DNA of 15,954 nt from UBA3792 sp964426415. GTDB lineage: Bacteria; Bacillota; Clostridia; Christensenellales; CAG-138. The stretch spans positions 1-15,954 of the forward strand of contig CAYRQM010000039.1 in the NCBI GenBank assembly GCA_964426415.1, written 5' to 3'. A program made the position numbers and the translations under genes. Positions 14,225 through 15,954 of this stretch are shown piece by piece (the first letter of the stretch is position 1; each line of letters begins with the position of its first letter). Below the pieces are notes generated by a model. It searched no databases. It had not been told where the DNA came from and was given only the letters and a program-made list of their open reading frames with translations.

Positions 14225-15376
14225 ATGAAAAAGTGGGGCGTTGTGTTGCTCGGTCTTATGTTGTTCTGCGCTGCCTTTGGCTGTACGCAAGGTTCCATCC
14301 AAGCTGCGGAAACGACCGCGCTGCCGACGACCGACGCCGTAACAACCGACGCGCCCGTGGTTTCACCCACGCCGCCCGCCACGCCTGTGCCGACCGATAC
14401 GCCCACGCCGACCCCGTCGCCCACCCCCACGCCCACACCCGAACCCACGCCCACACCCGTTCCGTTTCTCACGCTGTCCAACGATTTCACGCTGGTCACG
14501 CCCGAACGGGCGGCAAGGTTGGTCGTGCGGTGCGACGACTACAAAGAACTGCCGAAGGAGCAAGCCGTAGAGGTGCGTTTGGCGGACGGAACCGTTGTCG
14601 GGTCTGCGGTGCTTGAACAAAAAAAAGAGAACAAACTCTATGTGACGCTGCCCCTTGGGCTGTCGGCGCGGACGACGCTGTATCTTTTTGCAGAGGGCAC
14701 GTCCTACCCCATCCATACCACGGATGTGGCGGTGATCGACGAGACCTATGCGCCCGTCTTGGGCAATTATGAACGCGACGATAAGATGGTCGCCTTTACG
14801 TTTGACTGCGCGTACGGCGAAAAGAACACCGATTGGCTTTTGGACACGCTTGCGGCGTACGGCATCCATGCCACCTTCTTTATGACGGGCAGCTGGGCAG
14901 GCAACCACGACCGTTGGATTGAACGCATGATTGCGGACGGGCACGAGATTGGCAACCACACCATGACCCATCCCCGTTTGACGGAAACAAGCACCGCCAA
15001 CGCGCTCAACCAAATCACGCGCACCAGCGACCGCATCTTTGAAAAGTACGGATACACCGTGCATCTGTTCCGCCCGCCATACGGCGCCACCAACGCCACC
15101 GTCAACACCATTGCCCGCTACTGCGGTCTGGAGGTCATCAAGTGGGGTCAAACGTCCAAGGACGCCTCCGACGGTTGGACGGGCGACCGCATCATCAAAC
15201 TGCTGTTGAAGGAGCTGCAGCCCGGCGACATCGTGCTTTGTCACAACGGCGCGCCCGAACTGCGCAACTATCTGGAACCTGTTTTGACCGAGCTGGTCAA
15301 TCGCGGGTACACCTTCGGCACGGTTTCCGAGCTGATGGGCTGGACGTGGGACGACGATGTGACAGCCGCCCCGTAA
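14225..15376 (+). CDS. Polysaccharide deacetylase (NodB fold) lipoprotein
   Basis: 383 residues. A lipoprotein signal ends in AFGC (Cys20), followed by a Thr/Pro-rich linker (about 30-80) that should span the cell wall. A beta-rich region of unknown type covers about 81-180. The NodB domain follows: FTFDCAYG (Asp194, Cys195), the metal-binding NHTMTHP (His245, His249), RPPYG (283-287), DGWTG (316-320) and IVLCHNG (His340). It should remove acetyl groups from peptidoglycan or another surface glycan. Motif 1 differs from the common TFDD: the second Asp, normally a metal ligand, is Cys. Related PdaB-like proteins also vary here, commonly with a small residue. The ribosome site is weak (GGGGG). 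It is monocistronic, between a promoter and a strong terminator. Confidence 0.9.
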   Translation: MKKWGVVLLGLMLFCAAFGCTQGSIQAAETTALPTTDAVTTDAPVVSPTPPATPVPTDTPTPTPSPTPTPTPEPTPTPVPFLTLSNDFTLVTPERAARLVVRCDDYKELPKEQAVEVRLADGTVVGSAVLEQKKENKLYVTLPLGLSARTTLYLFAEGTSYPIHTTDVAVIDETYAPVLGNYERDDKMVAFTFDCAYGEKNTDWLLDTLAAYGIHATFFMTGSWAGNHDRWIERMIADGHEIGNHTMTHPRLTETSTANALNQITRTSDRIFEKYGYTVHLFRPPYGATNATVNTIARYCGLEVIKWGQTSKDASDGWTGDRIIKLLLKELQPGDIVLCHNGAPELRNYLEPVLTELVNRGYTFGTVSELMGWTWDDDVTAAP

Positions 15377-15390
15377 ACACGCCAAAAACA

Positions 15391-15422
15391 AAGCGATCCT
15401 CCGTCATGGGGGATCGTTTTTT
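15391..15422. terminator. Terminator after the deacetylase gene
   Basis: CGATCCTCC (15394-15402) pairs with GGGGGATCG (15408-15416, one G-U pair), followed by T6. The opposite strand reads an A/T-rich flank, so it may also serve the converging gene at 15436. Confidence 0.88.
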
Positions 15423-15435
15423 GTTGGCGGAAGGG

Positions 15436-15852
15436 CTATACAAGCCCCATCCGTTCAAACAGCTTGGTACAAAGCCGCACCAAAGCGCGTGGGTCTTGGT
15501 CGTAGTCCAAATCGACGTCCCGCGCAGCGCGGCGCAGCACATGCAGCCGATACGCCGCGTTGTGCAGCACCCATTCGGCGGACAGGTTATTCGCCGTGCG
15601 CACGGTGCGTTCGCAGGATGCAAGGATGGCGCAGATTGCCAGCCGTTCCGCCCGCCCACGAACCAAATAGGAATTTGTAATGTTCACCCGACGTGCGCCA
15701 AACGTGACGACGCACGCGCCGTCATATCGCGCCAAGAGCGCTTGCATTTGCTGCTCCGCCCATGCATAGGAAGCATCGGGCGCATCCGAATCTCGCTGCG
15801 ACGATTGTGCGGGCGCGGCGCGGCGAATGCGATGATTTTGGTGTTTGCTCAT
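15436..15852 (-). CDS. Uncharacterised 138-residue protein, probably leaderless
   Basis: Not recognised as a named family. Residues 1-26 are polar, basic and probably disordered (HRIRRAAPAQSS). The rest is predicted globular and helical: YAWAEQQMQALLARY, then VVTFGARRVNITNSYLV, a helix ending in CERTVRTANN, and LSAEWVLHNAAYRLHVL, with an acidic stretch DVDLDYDQD before the end. No signal peptide, membrane segment or metal motif is seen. Start choice: the -10 element (15859-15864) directly abuts an ATG at 15858, so transcription should begin at about 15852, which is itself an in-frame ATG. No Shine-Dalgarno sequence lies upstream of either. An ATG at 15858 would need an upstream promoter. It converges with the deacetylase gene. 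Confidence 0.75.
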   Translation of the reverse strand: MSKHQNHRIRRAAPAQSSQRDSDAPDASYAWAEQQMQALLARYDGACVVTFGARRVNITNSYLVRGRAERLAICAILASCERTVRTANNLSAEWVLHNAAYRLHVLRRAARDVDLDYDQDPRALVRLCTKLFERMGLV

Positions 15853-15858
15853 GTCCAT

Positions 15859-15887
15859 ATTTTAGCAAAGCCGGCAACGCGTGTCAA
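15859..15887 (-). promoter_or_regulatory. Consensus-like promoter abutting the start codon
   Basis: Minus strand: perfect TTGACA (15882-15887), a 17-bp spacer, TAAAAT (15859-15864). Predicted start is at or next to 15852, the A of an ATG. Confidence 0.75.
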
Positions 15888-15901
15888 CGGCGGCGCGGCA
15901 A

Positions 15902-15914
15902 TTGACCGTGTCAA
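15902..15914. promoter_or_regulatory. Perfect dyad TTGAC-N3-GTCAA upstream of the last gene
   Basis: TTGAC-cgt-GTCAA lies about 50-62 bp upstream of the predicted transcription start. On the minus strand its TTGACACG is repeated at the -35 element (15880-15887 region), suggesting a pair of related protein sites. The remaining 40 bases to the window end hold nothing I can assign. Confidence 0.35.
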
Positions 15915-15954
15915 GTTGTTCCGGGTGAATTAGGAGCAGAAGGCGTTGGGAACG

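Noticed and set aside
15915..15954. Start or end of another gene at the right edge
   Set aside because: Short open stretches end in stops on the minus strand, and AGGAG lies before a possible TTG on the plus strand. Forty bases are too few to support any call.

Overview
The window is about 16 kb of GC-rich, gene-dense bacterial chromosome. It looks like a Gram-positive anaerobe, probably of the Clostridia. Most genes have strong Shine-Dalgarno sites, and recognisable sigma-A promoters usually have exact 17-bp spacers. Three exported proteins have lipoboxes. There is a BspA-type leucine-rich repeat protein, a dockerin-like/InlB-repeat tail on a secreted nuclease-fold protein, and an oxygen-sensitive aldehyde:ferredoxin oxidoreductase. 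The taxonomic reading is inference; there is no rRNA or tRNA gene here.

Layout. (1) 1-518, minus: N-terminal part of an exported BspA-like LRR protein, cut by the window edge. (2) 767-1258, plus: small two-helix membrane protein with its own promoter. (3) 1309-5265, minus: three separately promoted genes. They encode a P-loop NTPase/CYTH fusion resembling animal TTD14, a membrane-anchored endonuclease/exonuclease/phosphatase-fold protein, and a secreted endonuclease-I-family protein that appears to have lost key catalytic residues. (4) 5509-6870, plus: CapA-like lipoprotein metallophosphatase. (5) 7033-11643, plus: a tight five-gene operon, thiF/moeB-like E1, iron alcohol dehydrogenase, four-cluster ferredoxin, aldehyde ferredoxin oxidoreductase and MoaD-like sulfur carrier, closed by a strong terminator. 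(6) 11726-13950, minus: polar amino-acid ABC importer (binding protein, permease, ATPase). (7) 14225-15376, plus: lipoprotein polysaccharide deacetylase of the NodB fold. (8) 15436-15852, minus: uncharacterised small protein whose promoter abuts the coding sequence, predicting a leaderless mRNA.

How the genes work together. The operon at 7033-11643 is the main metabolic unit. The oxidoreductase would interconvert aldehydes and carboxylic acids, the polyferredoxin would carry the electrons, and the alcohol dehydrogenase would link aldehyde to alcohol. The E1-like/MoaD-like pair would supply dithiolene sulfur for the tungsto- or molybdopterin cofactor. Around it are mostly envelope and nutrient functions: exported LRR protein, CapA-like and NodB-like lipoproteins with Thr-Pro linkers, nuclease-fold proteins and an amino-acid importer. 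I found no insertion sequence, phage gene, CRISPR array or stable RNA gene.
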